A stretch of 64,000 nt of DNA, from NCBI GenBank assembly GCA_020860515.1, contig JAJBUG010000091.1, positions 1 through 64,000 on the forward strand, given 5' to 3'. Below, piece after piece: positions 9,163 through 20,200 of this stretch. Below the pieces are notes generated by a model. It made no database searches. It saw nothing but the letters and a program-made list of their open reading frames with translations, and was not told where the DNA came from. Within the stretch, counting starts at the first letter, position 1. Each line of letters opens with the position of its first letter. Origin of the DNA: Bacteroidales bacterium. Lineage in GTDB: Bacteria > Bacteroidota > Bacteroidia > Bacteroidales > Muribaculaceae. The position numbers and the translations under genes were made by a program.

Positions 9163-12100
9163 TTAGAATTGGATGTTAACGCCGACATTGATAGTCTTGC
9201 AGATGGGATACGTGTTAGAGCCGTTGCTCTCGGGGTCAACCAGTCCACCGAGATGATCCCAGGTGATTAGGTTGTTGCCATTGACATAGATCTTAGCTTG
9301 GCTCATGCATGCATGCTTGATCCATTTCTCGGGGAGCATGTAGTATATCTCAACATTCTTGAGGCGGCAGAACGAACCATTCTTCAAGAAGAATGAGTTC
9401 TGGCGCTGGTTGTGGTCTCCGTAGCTATCATAGTGAAGCAGAGGATAAGTGGCGTTGGCCAAGTTCCAAGCCTCAGTCTGATTTGGCTGCCAACGGCCAA
9501 GATGGTGCTCCTTGACCTTGCCACCGCTAACGAAAGCGTACATAGCCTCTGCATCGTAGTAGCGGCTAACGTGGTCAACACCCTGGAACATCACTGAGAA
9601 GCCGAGCCCCTTCCAGTTAGCACCGAGAGAAACTGAATAGGTGTTCTCAGGGATTGAGCTGTAACCGATGGCGGTAATATCGCGGTCATCAATAAAGCCG
9701 TCGCCATTCATATCCTTATACTTAAGGTCGCCCACTTGCACGGTGCCAAATGTTGACTGGGGGAAGTTGGGGTCGGCAAGGTCGGCAGCTGTAACGAAGC
9801 CCTCGCATACGAGGCCAAAGTACTGGTCGATAGGCAGACCCTCTTCTTTGCGGTAGCTGGTCATGCCAGGAGCCTCATCTTTGCGCTTGATGTTATTCTT
9901 AGCGTGCGAGAAGTTGGCACCTATATTATATTGGAAATCTTTGCCAATCGAATTGTTGTAATGCAGCTCGATTTCAAAGCCCTTGTTGCTTGTCTCACCA
10001 AGGTTGCCGACAGCTGAAGTAACACCAAACCACAACGGGCGTGTCTGATATTCGCAGAGGATGTCGTTGCGCTTCTCATAGAAGAGGTCGATGTTACCAG
10101 TGAGACTGCTGTTGAGGAATCCAAACTCGATACCAGCATTGTACTTGTGAGCGCGCTCCCAGGTTACACCATAATTAGGATATTGCTGCTCATAGATACC
10201 AGTAGCGCCCGATGTGCCAAAATAGTAGTCATTGCTAATCTGGCTCCACTTCTGCTCATACAGGAAGCGCTGCTTCACTCCATTCACAGTGTAATTGTCG
10301 TTACCTACCTGGCCGTAACTTGCACGAATCTTCAAGTTGTTGAGCCACTTGCGAGTGGATTGCATAAATTTTTCCTCGGTGAGGCGCCAACCGATTGAGA
10401 ATGCTGGGAAGAAACCGAAGCGGTGACCCTTCTGGAAGTTCTCCGAGCCGTTGTAACCTACGTTGAACTCAGCCAGATACTTGCCATCGTAACCATAAGT
10501 GATACGACCAACGATACCTTGGTAGCGCTGAGCCAGCTCCGATTCGTAACGGTAGTCATTCTGCATGTAGAGTACCATGGCTGTCACATCGTGAATCTGG
10601 TTGAACACGCGCGCATAGTTGAGCTGAGCTTCAAGATAAAGCTTATACACTGAGTAAGACTCATACCCTGAGGTCATAGGCTCGTCGGTGTTGAACTTAT
10701 TGTATGCGTCAGCACTGGTGTAATTGTTGCGATCAATGAGCTCGTAGGTGGCAAAATTCTTGGTGTAGAGATTCTTATGGTAGTTCTCGTAGTCGAACGA
10801 TGCCATTGCCCTTGCCGAAAGGCCCTTTGTCACGCAGTCAAGCTTGTATTCTGCGATGAGGTTGGTTTCATTGATAGTATTGATACCCTTGTAATATCCG
10901 CCAACAGCCAGAGTGGCATATGGATTGCTCTGATACTGCGAAGTGCCTGCATAAAGCGTCTTGGTGCTTTCGCCATTCTCCACGGTATAGGCCACGGGAA
11001 AGAGCCAACCCGGCATGTGGTTCATCTGATAGAAGAGATTGCTGTAGCTTGAGCTTTCAGATGAGTTAGGACCTTTGCGCTCCTCGAAGCGTGTGCCAAA
11101 GTTGATGCTTACAGTGAGATCCTTAGTCATGAAGAAGTCAGCATTGGCGCGGAAGCCATAGCGTTTGTAACCAATCGAGCTGGAGTTGCCATATTCGTCC
11201 TCGCTCAGATTCTTGAACAGAGAGCCTTGGTCGTAGTACTCAAGCGAAGCATAGTAGCGCATACGCTTTGTGCCGCCTCGGATGCTTGCATTGTAGCGTT
11301 GAGCTGGTGAAGAGCTTTTGAGCAACTCGTCATACCAGTCAACATTGGGATAAAGCAGTTGGTCGAGGCCGTTGAGCTGGCCCGAAACTGACTGCTGGAA
11401 CATTGAGATGTCGGTGCTTGAGAATTGCGAAGGCAGCATATCATTAGCAAGGGCTTCTTCGAGCAGCACCACTGACTGGTAGCTGTCGAGATAGGTATCC
11501 TTGCGTGTAGGCGATTGCCACTGCCAGTTAGCAGTAAGGTTAACCACCGGCTTTTGCTCTTTACCGCGCTTGGTGGTGATAAGCATTACGCCATTCGCAC
11601 CTCGCACACCATAAACTGCAGTAGCCGATGCATCCTTGAGGATTGAAATAGTCTCGATATCATCAGGAGCGATTTGAGAGAACGAACGCTCAACACCATC
11701 CACGAGCACCAGAGGCTGTGAATCGCCAGCGAATGTGGCGCGACCGCGAATGTAGATGCTGGCATCATCGGCACCAGGCATACCTGAAGCCTGGGTGGTA
11801 ATCACACCTGTGACCTTGCCAGCCAAGGCCTGAGAGATGTTGGCTGCTGGGGTCTCAAGCAGGTCGCTTGACCCTACCTGCGAGATGGCGCCAATCACCG
11901 ATTCTTTCTTCTGTTGGCCGTAACCTACGACTACCACCTCTTCAAGGGCAGTAGAATTGTCGCTGAGGACGATATCAACCACACTGCGACCCTCTACCTT
12001 AACCTCTTTAGGATCATAGCCAATATATGATACAGTAAGCACTGCAGTCACGGGGTCCTGCACCACGATTACAAAGTTGCCATCGTAGTCGGTGATCACA

Positions 12101-12288
12101 CCTGTCTGCTTGCCCTTTTCGATGACGCTTGCGCCGATCAGAGGCTCGCCAGTGGTATCTGTCACCGTGCCTCGCACTTGCGTCTGCGCCGATGCTGTGG
12201 CAAAGCCAAGCATTACCATTAGCGCAGCCAGCAAGCCAAGGAGCCTATGGCTCCGTTGGCTACTTGCGTATTGTTTAGGATGATTCAT
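9163..12288 (-). CDS. SusC-like TonB-dependent transporter (susC2)
   Basis: This outer-membrane SusC-family importer (1041 residues) is predicted to act with SusD2. A signal peptide ends near ASAQ (about 35). The carboxypeptidase-regulatory-like domain follows (VRGTVTDTTGEPLIGASV, about 38-112), then a canonical TonB-box region EEVVVVGYGQQKK at about 116-128. The plug contains YIRGRATFAG, PLVLVDGVERSF and ILKDASATAVYGVRGANG. The barrel runs to a terminal GVNIQF, the aromatic end expected for outer-membrane insertion. It lies 26 bp downstream of the glycan-binding lipoprotein gene at 12315-14258 and 5 bp upstream of susD2, which indicates one operon. Confidence 0.94.
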   Translation of the reverse strand: MNHPKQYASSQRSHRLLGLLAALMVMLGFATASAQTQVRGTVTDTTGEPLIGASVIEKGKQTGVITDYDGNFVIVVQDPVTAVLTVSYIGYDPKEVKVEGRSVVDIVLSDNSTALEEVVVVGYGQQKKESVIGAISQVGSSDLLETPAANISQALAGKVTGVITTQASGMPGADDASIYIRGRATFAGDSQPLVLVDGVERSFSQIAPDDIETISILKDASATAVYGVRGANGVMLITTKRGKEQKPVVNLTANWQWQSPTRKDTYLDSYQSVVLLEEALANDMLPSQFSSTDISMFQQSVSGQLNGLDQLLYPNVDWYDELLKSSSPAQRYNASIRGGTKRMRYYASLEYYDQGSLFKNLSEDEYGNSSSIGYKRYGFRANADFFMTKDLTVSINFGTRFEERKGPNSSESSSYSNLFYQMNHMPGWLFPVAYTVENGESTKTLYAGTSQYQSNPYATLAVGGYYKGINTINETNLIAEYKLDCVTKGLSARAMASFDYENYHKNLYTKNFATYELIDRNNYTSADAYNKFNTDEPMTSGYESYSVYKLYLEAQLNYARVFNQIHDVTAMVLYMQNDYRYESELAQRYQGIVGRITYGYDGKYLAEFNVGYNGSENFQKGHRFGFFPAFSIGWRLTEEKFMQSTRKWLNNLKIRASYGQVGNDNYTVNGVKQRFLYEQKWSQISNDYYFGTSGATGIYEQQYPNYGVTWERAHKYNAGIEFGFLNSSLTGNIDLFYEKRNDILCEYQTRPLWFGVTSAVGNLGETSNKGFEIELHYNNSIGKDFQYNIGANFSHAKNNIKRKDEAPGMTSYRKEEGLPIDQYFGLVCEGFVTAADLADPNFPQSTFGTVQVGDLKYKDMNGDGFIDDRDITAIGYSSIPENTYSVSLGANWKGLGFSVMFQGVDHVSRYYDAEAMYAFVSGGKVKEHHLGRWQPNQTEAWNLANATYPLLHYDSYGDHNQRQNSFFLKNGSFCRLKNVEIYYMLPEKWIKHACMSQAKIYVNGNNLITWDHLGGLVDPESNGSNTYPICKTINVGVNIQF

Positions 12289-12314
12289 TTTTCTTCAGAG
12301 TTAGATTTAAGTTA

Positions 12315-14258
12315 TTACTCAGTTGCCTTGGGAGTGAGATCGGCCCAGGGGAAGTAACCTACCTTCTGGAAGTCGAGCCACGAGCCCTCGCAGGTGAATA
12401 TCAAGCCTACCGGCAGACTTACGCCAGGAGTTACGAAGCGATACTCGGGTATTTCGGTGCCATCAGCACGATTCTGGCGAGCCACCAAGGTGAGCGTGCC
12501 ATTCTCGTAGGTGAAATAGATGCGGCTGGTTGCACCATTCATGTCGCTGATGAAGGTGTCCCAATCGAAATTGGCTGTCATTTCTGATGAGCCATAGAGG
12601 TCGCCCCATCCGTAAGCGTCGCAACGCAGATAGTAATATTCATAATATCCGTCTTCGCCAAGGCCTGACTGCATACCATTGGTGCAGACAAAGTTCCAGA
12701 ATTGCCAGTTGCCACCGCAAGCTGAATGGTTCACAAACTGGAAGCCATAATTCTTGAACGGTGTTTCCATCTTCACCATCGGGGTCCAGCAGCTCCAGAA
12801 TGTGTTGCTGAAGTCCTCGTTACCAAGCACATATTGCTTGCTTGAATATGTCTGTCCAACAAATACTTCGTCGCCATAAACCATCAGGTGACCACCCTCT
12901 ACAGTAAGGAATGCCCCAATCAGGTTGCCACCATCATATTCAAAGGTGTAACCATAGTTGAAAGTTTGGCCATCTGCAGTAGTGGTTACTGCCTTCATGG
13001 TCACTGTGGAGCCTGAGCGAGTCACATCTATTACCACGTGAGCGCCCTGCATATCGCTGGTGAAGGTATCCCAATTGTAATCGTGGGTGATGTTGTCACC
13101 ATTATAATATGTACCCCAGCCGTAAGCATCGCTGCGAAGCACTAATAGCTCTTCGCCGTACTTGTCGCCATCGTTGGGCGAGTAGCCGGTGGGAGTAAGC
13201 ACCAGCAACCAGTTGTCCCAGTTGGCTGCCTGGTTGGTATAGTTGATGAAGTCAAAGTGGATAGTGCCATCGCCAGTGAGGTTGACCGATTCCGACCAAG
13301 CGCTCCACCAGCCAGTGGTGTTGTCTTCGAGACCTACCATTACCCAGTTGGTAGTGTCTTCCTCTTCTTCACCGCCAGTGCTACCGCCGCCAGCATTGCC
13401 CTTCTTAGGCGATGCAATCTGCTTGCTGGTGATTTCGTTGCGATAGAAAGTAAGGTCGTCGATAAGCAATGCGGGAGCCTCCGAGGTGTTGTAGTTGAGG
13501 TAAACCTTCGATGCATTGTTCATAAATTCGACCATCTTCATGCAATCGAACTTTGGCACCACCTTGTCAACCTTGCGCATGCCATCCACATAGATCCCAT
13601 AGCCGTCGCTGCGGATTACAAGGGCCACATAGTGCCATTCGTCGGGAGTGAAGTACCCCGTCTTATATTCATCGGGGTCATTGTCGGTAAATTCGCCATC
13701 AGTGGCATCGTAATGAATCATGCCGTTGGCAGTGAACGCAAGGCTGCCATACACAGCATCGTCGCTGACAGGGATGTCAACGACCTCGCCATCCTCATCG
13801 CGGCTATATACTGAGCCATCGATGTAGGGATTGACAAATGCGATGAGCGGAGTGTTGATGTCCTGCGAAGTGAGCGCATTGCCCTCTTCATCGTAGGCAA
13901 TGGGCTGCTTCATCCAAAATGTAACGCAAGCCGCAGCCTGGCAGGTAACTGAATTGAGCGGATTTTCGATTGAGGCATAGGCGTTGTCGAGCGACAGTAC
14001 CGGGCTTGCCACAATCTCATCCACCAGGGCATCTGAGGCTGGGTCAGCGCCAAGGTTGTAGAGCGTCCACCCTTGCAGGGATGGCTCACCTTCTTCATCC
14101 TCGAACGCATACGTCGCCACAGTTTGCAGTGTCGGATACACCTGATTGCCCGCCTCTGGGTCCTTCTGTCCCCAGTCGTCGTTACATCCGGTGGCACCGA
14201 TCAGCATGGCCGCTCCGAGAGCCAAGCCAATGCCTGATGTCCGTAGTTCTGTTTTCAT
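12315..14258 (-). CDS. Surface glycan-binding-type lipoprotein: LamG-like domain plus two YGWG modules
   Basis: This 647-residue lipoprotein (lipobox ATGC, then NDDW) is predicted to bind glycan at the cell surface; no catalytic motif is visible. I chose the ATG at 14258 because it gives a proper lipoprotein signal; a longer frame reaches 14417 but overlaps the GH43 remnant. Residues about 40-285 look like a LamG/concanavalin-type jelly roll (WHYVALVIRSDGYGIYVDG; LLIDDLTFYRNEI). After a Gly/Glu linker come two related modules (about 305-470 and 475-635). Each begins with a W-x-x-W motif and carries LR(S/C)DAYGWG (about 374 and 543) followed by NWDTF or DWDTF and an M-x-GA motif. The same module occurs twice in the lipoprotein at 20474-22165. 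The gene lies between the GH43 remnant and susC2. The role is inferred from PUL position and architecture. Confidence 0.8.
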   Translation of the reverse strand: MKTELRTSGIGLALGAAMLIGATGCNDDWGQKDPEAGNQVYPTLQTVATYAFEDEEGEPSLQGWTLYNLGADPASDALVDEIVASPVLSLDNAYASIENPLNSVTCQAAACVTFWMKQPIAYDEEGNALTSQDINTPLIAFVNPYIDGSVYSRDEDGEVVDIPVSDDAVYGSLAFTANGMIHYDATDGEFTDNDPDEYKTGYFTPDEWHYVALVIRSDGYGIYVDGMRKVDKVVPKFDCMKMVEFMNNASKVYLNYNTSEAPALLIDDLTFYRNEITSKQIASPKKGNAGGGSTGGEEEEDTTNWVMVGLEDNTTGWWSAWSESVNLTGDGTIHFDFINYTNQAANWDNWLLVLTPTGYSPNDGDKYGEELLVLRSDAYGWGTYYNGDNITHDYNWDTFTSDMQGAHVVIDVTRSGSTVTMKAVTTTADGQTFNYGYTFEYDGGNLIGAFLTVEGGHLMVYGDEVFVGQTYSSKQYVLGNEDFSNTFWSCWTPMVKMETPFKNYGFQFVNHSACGGNWQFWNFVCTNGMQSGLGEDGYYEYYYLRCDAYGWGDLYGSSEMTANFDWDTFISDMNGATSRIYFTYENGTLTLVARQNRADGTEIPEYRFVTPGVSLPVGLIFTCEGSWLDFQKVGYFPWADLTPKATE

Positions 14259-14347
14259 TAGATGGTTGGTTAGTTTAAAGTAAAAGAAGTTGATGTTAAA
14301 AGGCGATGATTGGTTTGTATAATGTGAGGATAAACCCAAGATGAATC

Positions 14348-15372
14348 TCATATTGATGAAATAGTCAAAAGGTAACCATTGCGGTACACAATCTCGGGGC
14401 CCTCGCTTCCCTGCCAACGACTACTCTTATTGCGGGTGGCAATGCGAGTGCCGTAGCTGGAGATGGCTTCTTCGCTGCTTCCCCAGGGCTTGCTAAGCTC
14501 GTTGAGAGGCATGCCTGTCGCGGGATTGATTTGCAATGCCACCAAGCCGCTGTGCCAACTGCCATATACGAGCCAGTGCTCACCCTCGGGTGTTACAATA
14601 TAAGATGGATCAATCGCATTGTAGCGGAAATAGGCGCCCTCCCATTGCGCACCGAACCAGTTGGTGCCTTGGTCTGACGAAGAGCAAACGACCATGCCCT
14701 TGTCTTCCCAGCTATAATTGTCGCTGGGATTGGTGGTTTCCATCATGCCGATGAAGGCACGCTCACCCCAAAGGCTGTTGGTTGTGATCAGGTCATCAAT
14801 AACAATTGAGTAATACATGCGATATGTGCCATCGCCCATATTGCGAGCCACAGGTGCCCAATATCCATAGCTGGGGCTGGTGATGGGAGCCAGGCCCACC
14901 TCTGCGCGGTACTCATTGAGAGTCTCTTTCACCCATGATGGAGCGGCATCCATTGTGCTGCCCATATATTCCCAGTTGACCAAATCTTTTGAGCGGCGGC
15001 AGTGGAAATGGCCATGGCCCACATGCACGTTGCCATAGCTTGCATCGGTCTGGAACATATAATAATAACCATCGTCAGCAAGCATTACCGAGGGGTCATG
15101 CACGTTGGCGAGGTTCCACTGGCTGCGAGTTGACCAGTCGTTGACCGACAAATAGTCGTCAGCATACGTAGGACCAACATAGTTTTTACGTCTTCAAGCG
15201 TAGGATCGGTAGATTCAGATGGGTCTTCTGGATCTGGGTCGGGTTCGGGATCCGGGTCTACATTCGATGTGCCATTGCCAAATTTCATGCCTGTGAAATC
15301 TTCATAGCCTGAGCATGAATACATCAGCGGCAACACTGCTGTAGAAAGAATCAAAAGGTGCTTAATTTTCAT
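14348..15372 (-). pseudogene. Frameshifted and 3'-truncated GH43 arabinanase lipoprotein
   Basis: This is a broken paralogue of the GH43 gene at 75-1982. The first 62 codons encode a lipoprotein signal (MYSC) and a D/P/E-rich linker, then the frame is lost at an A5 run on the coding strand (15183-15187). One extra A would give DVKNYVGPTYADDY, which matches the intact paralogue. The second part (about 265 codons) matches the propeller closely and keeps all three carboxylate motifs (NVHDPSV, NAIDPSY, SEGPEIVY). It then ends at RNGY followed by seven unrelated residues and a stop. About 225 residues present in the paralogue, including the last blades and the C-terminal domain, are missing, and what follows is the leader of the next gene. 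The frameshift may be a sequencing error, but the 3' deletion would still leave an incomplete propeller. Confidence 0.85.
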
Positions 15373-15407
15373 AAATGGGGTATATTTGGTAGCGATTTAG
15401 GAAATAA

Positions 15408-15436
15408 GGCACAGGAAGCCGGTGGCTCCCTGCGCC
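15408..15436 (-). terminator. Hairpin after susD3 (attenuator-like)
   Basis: On the minus strand GGCGCAGGGAGCC and GGCTTCCTGTGCC can form a 13-bp stem with two G-U pairs around a 3-nt ACC loop. The trailing sequence TTATTTCC is only weakly T-rich. It sits between susD3 and the GH43 remnant, the same place as the strong terminator after susD1. A partial terminator or RNA-stability element is likely. Confidence 0.6.
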
Positions 15437-15453
15437 GTAAATATTAGTTACGA

Positions 15454-17226
15454 TTACAAGTTGACGCGTGGGCGAACGCTCCAGCCTTGTGCCTTGAACC
15501 AAGTGCCATTGTCCTCCTGCTTATTGGCGCAATTGCCAGTAAGGTTAGGATTCTCATCGAGAGTAGAAGTGGCGATTGGGAAATATTCGTGGCCAGTGAT
15601 GTAATAACTGAACGATGAGGGAGCATCCGAGCGGTTGCTGAGGTCGTCGCAGATACTATTGTTGTCGGGGTTGTTATCGAGAAGATAACGACCATGCTCA
15701 ACAAGCTGCTGCATACGGTCGCTGCTGTAGAAGAATCCCCAGCGAATCAAGTCGATGCCACGTCCATTCTCACAACCGAGTTCCTTTGGACGTTCTACGT
15801 TGGCAATCTGCTCAAACAGGGCATCAGCTGAAGGGAAGTCGCTAAGCTTGAGGTCAGCCAGGGCCACGCGGCGACGCACTTGATTGATGTAATCGATAGC
15901 AGTCTGTGTGGGACCATTAAGCTCATTCTCGCACTCAGCAGCAAGAAGCAGCACATCTACATAACGCATCAGTCGCAGGTTGATACCGCAGTGAAGACCA
16001 GTGGTGATTGCATTGTAGATATTGTTGCGAGCATTGGTGTACTTGGCAATCGAGATGCCGCCGTTGCCCGAGTTGGACATTGCATCATAGGTGCTGGAGA
16101 TTTCCTGCTGATAAACCACATTGCTGCGAGGATCGCCATCGGGATAAGCTGCAGTCTTGGCACCAGTGTAAACACTATATTCTGGCTCGTAAGTAACGAG
16201 AGTCCAATAGAGGCGTGGGTCGAGCGTGCCATCGGTGCAATTCTCAGCTTTGTACAGATTGTAAAGCCAAGGCGAGCCAGCCAAGTCGCCCCATGAGCCG
16301 AGCAGGCCAGAAGCATAGTTGCTCTCTACGGCGTGGCCCTGGGTAGCCTCAACGCTGATGTTGACAGGAGTCCATTCCTCATCGGTGCCACCGGTGCCAT
16401 AGTCCATGAACTGAACTTCAAAGAGGCTTTCTGCATTGTTCTCGGTATCTTCGCGGAAGTTGTAGCCATAGTCGGCCATCAGTTCATATTTGCCATAGTT
16501 GCCAGCGATGATTTTCTTCAGCACATCATAAGCTTGGCTGAATTTGTGGCGGAACATGTAGCAGCGAGCCAAATAACCAGCTGCAGCGCCGCAGGTAGCA
16601 CGGCCACCTGCCCATTCCCCACCCTTGTCGCGGCTGGGAAGCATATTCATGGCCTCTTGGAGATCGCTCTCAATCTGGTCGAACACCTCATCCTGGGTTG
16701 AGTTGGCAGCGTACATGGTATTGATGTCGCTGTAATCGCTGTAGTTCAAGAACAGAGGCACGGTCTGATAGTATGTGGTCAGCGTGTAGTAAGCCAATGA
16801 GCGGAGGAAGAGGGCTTGGCCCTTGATCTGATTGTAGTCATCGGTGCTGAGGTTGACACCATCAACCTTGCTGAGCACGAAATTGGTGCGATTGACCACA
16901 TGGTAGCAGTCACGCCAAATCCATTGGCAACCGATTTCATCGGTGGCCGATACATTCAGGTTATCATAGGGCAGATACCACTGCTGCGAAGCATTCCACA
17001 CCTCGTCGCCGCGAGTAGGATCCATTGTATAGCCTACGCGAGCGAAAGTACCCTCAAGGCGGATGCGGTTGTAGCAGGCAATCACGGCCTCCTCGAGGTC
17101 GCTCTTGGTGTTACCGAAATCATAGGTGGTCTGGTTGTTGATGTTCTGCACATCAAGTTTGTCGGCGCAAGAAGTAAGGCCGCCAGCCAGAGCCAATGAA
17201 GCTAAGATTATATTGATACTTTTCAT
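15454..17226 (-). CDS. SusD-like glycan-binding lipoprotein (susD3)
   Basis: This SusD-family lipoprotein of 590 residues is the predicted partner of SusC3. The signal peptide ends in the lipobox LTSC and the mature protein begins ADKLDVQN. The N-terminal helical repeat region holds IKGQALFLRSLAYYTLTTYY. The C-terminal block holds MRYVDVLLLAAECENELNG, YINQVRRRVAL and ERPKELGCENGRGIDLIRWG. It starts 28 bp after susC3 and is followed by a hairpin and the broken GH43 gene. The ligand is inferred to be an arabinan fragment from context. Confidence 0.93.
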   Translation of the reverse strand: MKSINIILASLALAGGLTSCADKLDVQNINNQTTYDFGNTKSDLEEAVIACYNRIRLEGTFARVGYTMDPTRGDEVWNASQQWYLPYDNLNVSATDEIGCQWIWRDCYHVVNRTNFVLSKVDGVNLSTDDYNQIKGQALFLRSLAYYTLTTYYQTVPLFLNYSDYSDINTMYAANSTQDEVFDQIESDLQEAMNMLPSRDKGGEWAGGRATCGAAAGYLARCYMFRHKFSQAYDVLKKIIAGNYGKYELMADYGYNFREDTENNAESLFEVQFMDYGTGGTDEEWTPVNISVEATQGHAVESNYASGLLGSWGDLAGSPWLYNLYKAENCTDGTLDPRLYWTLVTYEPEYSVYTGAKTAAYPDGDPRSNVVYQQEISSTYDAMSNSGNGGISIAKYTNARNNIYNAITTGLHCGINLRLMRYVDVLLLAAECENELNGPTQTAIDYINQVRRRVALADLKLSDFPSADALFEQIANVERPKELGCENGRGIDLIRWGFFYSSDRMQQLVEHGRYLLDNNPDNNSICDDLSNRSDAPSSFSYYITGHEYFPIATSTLDENPNLTGNCANKQEDNGTWFKAQGWSVRPRVNL

Positions 17227-17254
17227 TGTAGTTTCAATTTAGAGGATTGAGCCA

Positions 17255-20200
17255 TTAGTAAGCCAAGCGCAGACCGAACATGAATGAAATCGGGGTCGGA
17301 TACGAGCAGTAGTTGTAGCCCGGGGTGAATGTGCCACCAGCGAAGTCGATGTTGTAGCCCTTGTACTTGGTGAAGGTGTGGAGGTTCTGAGCCGAGACGT
17401 AAACGCGAACATTGCTGATTACGTTGTGGAACCACTTGTCCTTGAGGTTGTAGCCAAGCTCTACGTTAGCAATTTTCCAATAGTTGCCATTTTGCAGGAA
17501 GCGCTGGCTGAATGCGTCGTTGTTGATCGAAGCAGTCGAGGCATACGATGAACGAGGAATTGTAGTGCTGGGATTCTCAGCAGTCCAAGCATTGAGCAGG
17601 TCAACGCTCTTGTTAGTTGTGCCGTAGCTTGAGCGGAGCGTCATGTCAACGAAGTCGAGCACCTTGAAGCCAGTTGCACCGTAGGTAGAGCAGCTGAGGT
17701 CGAAGCCCTTCCATTCGAGGTGGAATGATAGGCCGAAGTTGAGCTTAGGCAGACCACTGCCAAGGTCAGTGCGGTCCTCATCTGTAATCTTACCATCGCC
17801 GTTTACATCCTTGTAAGCAATATCGCCAGGCTGGGCACCGTCTTGCACGATTACAACGCCATTGTCGTTGACGCGAGTGTCAATTTCCTGCTGGCTCTGA
17901 TAGATGCCCTCGGCTACATAGCCATAGAAGCGACCTACCTCCTGGCCCACCTTGGTGTAGCAGTAACCATCGATGCGCTGCTCATTGCCAATGCCAAGCG
18001 AGATAACCTTGTTAGAGTTGTGTGATACGTTGGCTGAGATTTGGAACTTGAGGGGGTTCTTGTAGTTGCGGTAAGTTACGCCAAGTTCAAGACCAGTGTT
18101 GCGCATTGTGGCTGCGTTCATAGTTACAGTCTCGTTGGTTGCACCAGCTTCTGCAGGCACTGCCACTGAGTAAAGCAGGTCTTCTGAAGTAGCGCGATAC
18201 CAATCAGCATTGATTTCGATAGAGTTGTTGAAGAGTGACAGGTCAACACCAACGTCCCAAGTCTTCTTCTTTTCCCAAGCGATACCAGTATTTACATAGT
18301 TGGAGATAGCCGAGCCAGTAACCTTGGTATTGTTGAAGCTATAGGTGTAGTTGCCACGGCTCATGAGGTCCATGTACTGATACTCACCGATGTTCTCATT
18401 ACCAATCACACCATAGCTGGCACGAACCTTGAGCAGGTTGATGGTCTGAGGATTGATGTGAAGGAAGCTTTCCTTGTCGAGACGCCAGCCCAGTGAGAAT
18501 GATGGGAACCAATCCCAGCGGTCGTCACTTGAAAGGCGGCTGCTGCCATCTCGACGAGCTGTTGCTGAGAAGAGGTACTTGCCACGGAAGTCATAGGTCA
18601 AACGGCCGATGATTGAGTTCAGCACGTGCTCATATTCATAGCTGTTGGCACTGGTGGTAGATGAGTTCTGCACCTGCAGGAAGTAAGGCTCGGTAAGAGT
18701 AGTACCAATCGAAGCCTGAGTAGCAGTGGTTTCGCGCTCGTAGGTGTAACCCACCATTACGTTCACGTGATGCTCATCGTTGAAGTTGCCAGTATAGGTG
18801 ATGTAGTTTTCAACGAGGCCGTCGGTATATACGCGGTTGTCTTTCTCCAGCTTTTCATTCTCTTTTGCAAGGTAGTTGGTGGTTGATTGGATATAGCTGG
18901 GGATAAAGGTCTTGTCGTTGCAGTTGGTGTAGCTGTACGAAAGGTTAAGCGTATAGGTCAGCGAGTGGTTCTTGTTCTTGCGGTTGAACATATCGAAGAA
19001 GTCAACGACAGCCGAACCATTGAGCAGGATGCGGTTAACCTTGGTGTTGCGAGTAAGCAGGTTGTTGGTGAGCAATGGGTTGGTCACACGGATGTCGCCA
19101 TGGATATTGTCGTAGTATGTGCCATAACCGTAGCTGTCGTAGCTGTAGTTGGCTGCAGCGGCAATTTTGTCGTCGAGGCACCATGTGCTGCTGTCATAAG
19201 CCTTGATGGTGGGTTGCATCAGCAACACAGCAGCCATAATAGGATACTGAGTACCGTAGAGACCCTGCACATATTCGCTGGCATTCGAAAGCGACATGTT
19301 GTCCTGGTCGCTGTGGCTATAGGTAACGCTGGTGCGCAACTTGATAAACTTCACATCCATCGTGTTGTTGAAGCGTGCGGTGTAGCGCTCGTAGTTAGGA
19401 CCCGCACCTTCGATGGTACCCTTCTGGCTGAAATAGTCAAGAGCGATGTTGTAAGTAGAAGCATTGCCACCACCCGAGATGTTGATATTGTGGTTTTGGC
19501 GGAAACCAGTCTTGAAGCACTCGTCGTACCAGTCAGTATCCACTACCTTAGGATCGATATAGTTGGCATTGCCAATCTGATAGCCTGAAGGAGCTTCCAT
19601 ACCGTAATCTGCATAGATGCGGCGGGTGTATTCACCGAATTGCTCTGAATTCATTACCTTGTAAACACCCTTCTTGATGCGGTCGAAACCTACATAGCCT
19701 GAGTATTCAACCTTGGTAGGCTGATTATTGCTACCATTCTTGGTGGTGATAATTACCACACCGTTGGCAGCGCGGCTACCATAGATAGCAGCTGCAGATG
19801 CATCCTTGAGGATTTGGATGGTCTCGATATCGTTAGGCGAGAAGTCGCGGATAGTAGTACCCATAGGCACACCGTCGATAACATAGAGAGGGCTGGTGTC
19901 GCCGAAACTACCGATACCACGGATGCGCACCGATGGGTCAGCGCCAGGCTGACCGTCGCTGGTAATAGTCACGCCAGGGACCTTGCCTTCGAGCATTGTA
20001 GAAATGTTGGAGTTGGACACACGCTTTACCTCGTCGGCATCAACGATAGCAACCGAGCCCGTAAGGTCAACTTTCTTTTGTGTACCATAACCCACGACAA
20101 CTACCTGGTCAAGGGTGGTGGCATTGTTGTCCATCTTGATTATGCCAAGGTCAGTCTGACCGTTGACACGGATGGTCTTTTGCTGCATGCCTACATAAGA

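Noticed and set aside
14259..14417. Longer N terminus for the glycan-binding lipoprotein
   Set aside because: The extra 53 codons read out of frame through the GH43 remnant and hide the lipoprotein signal that starts at 14258.
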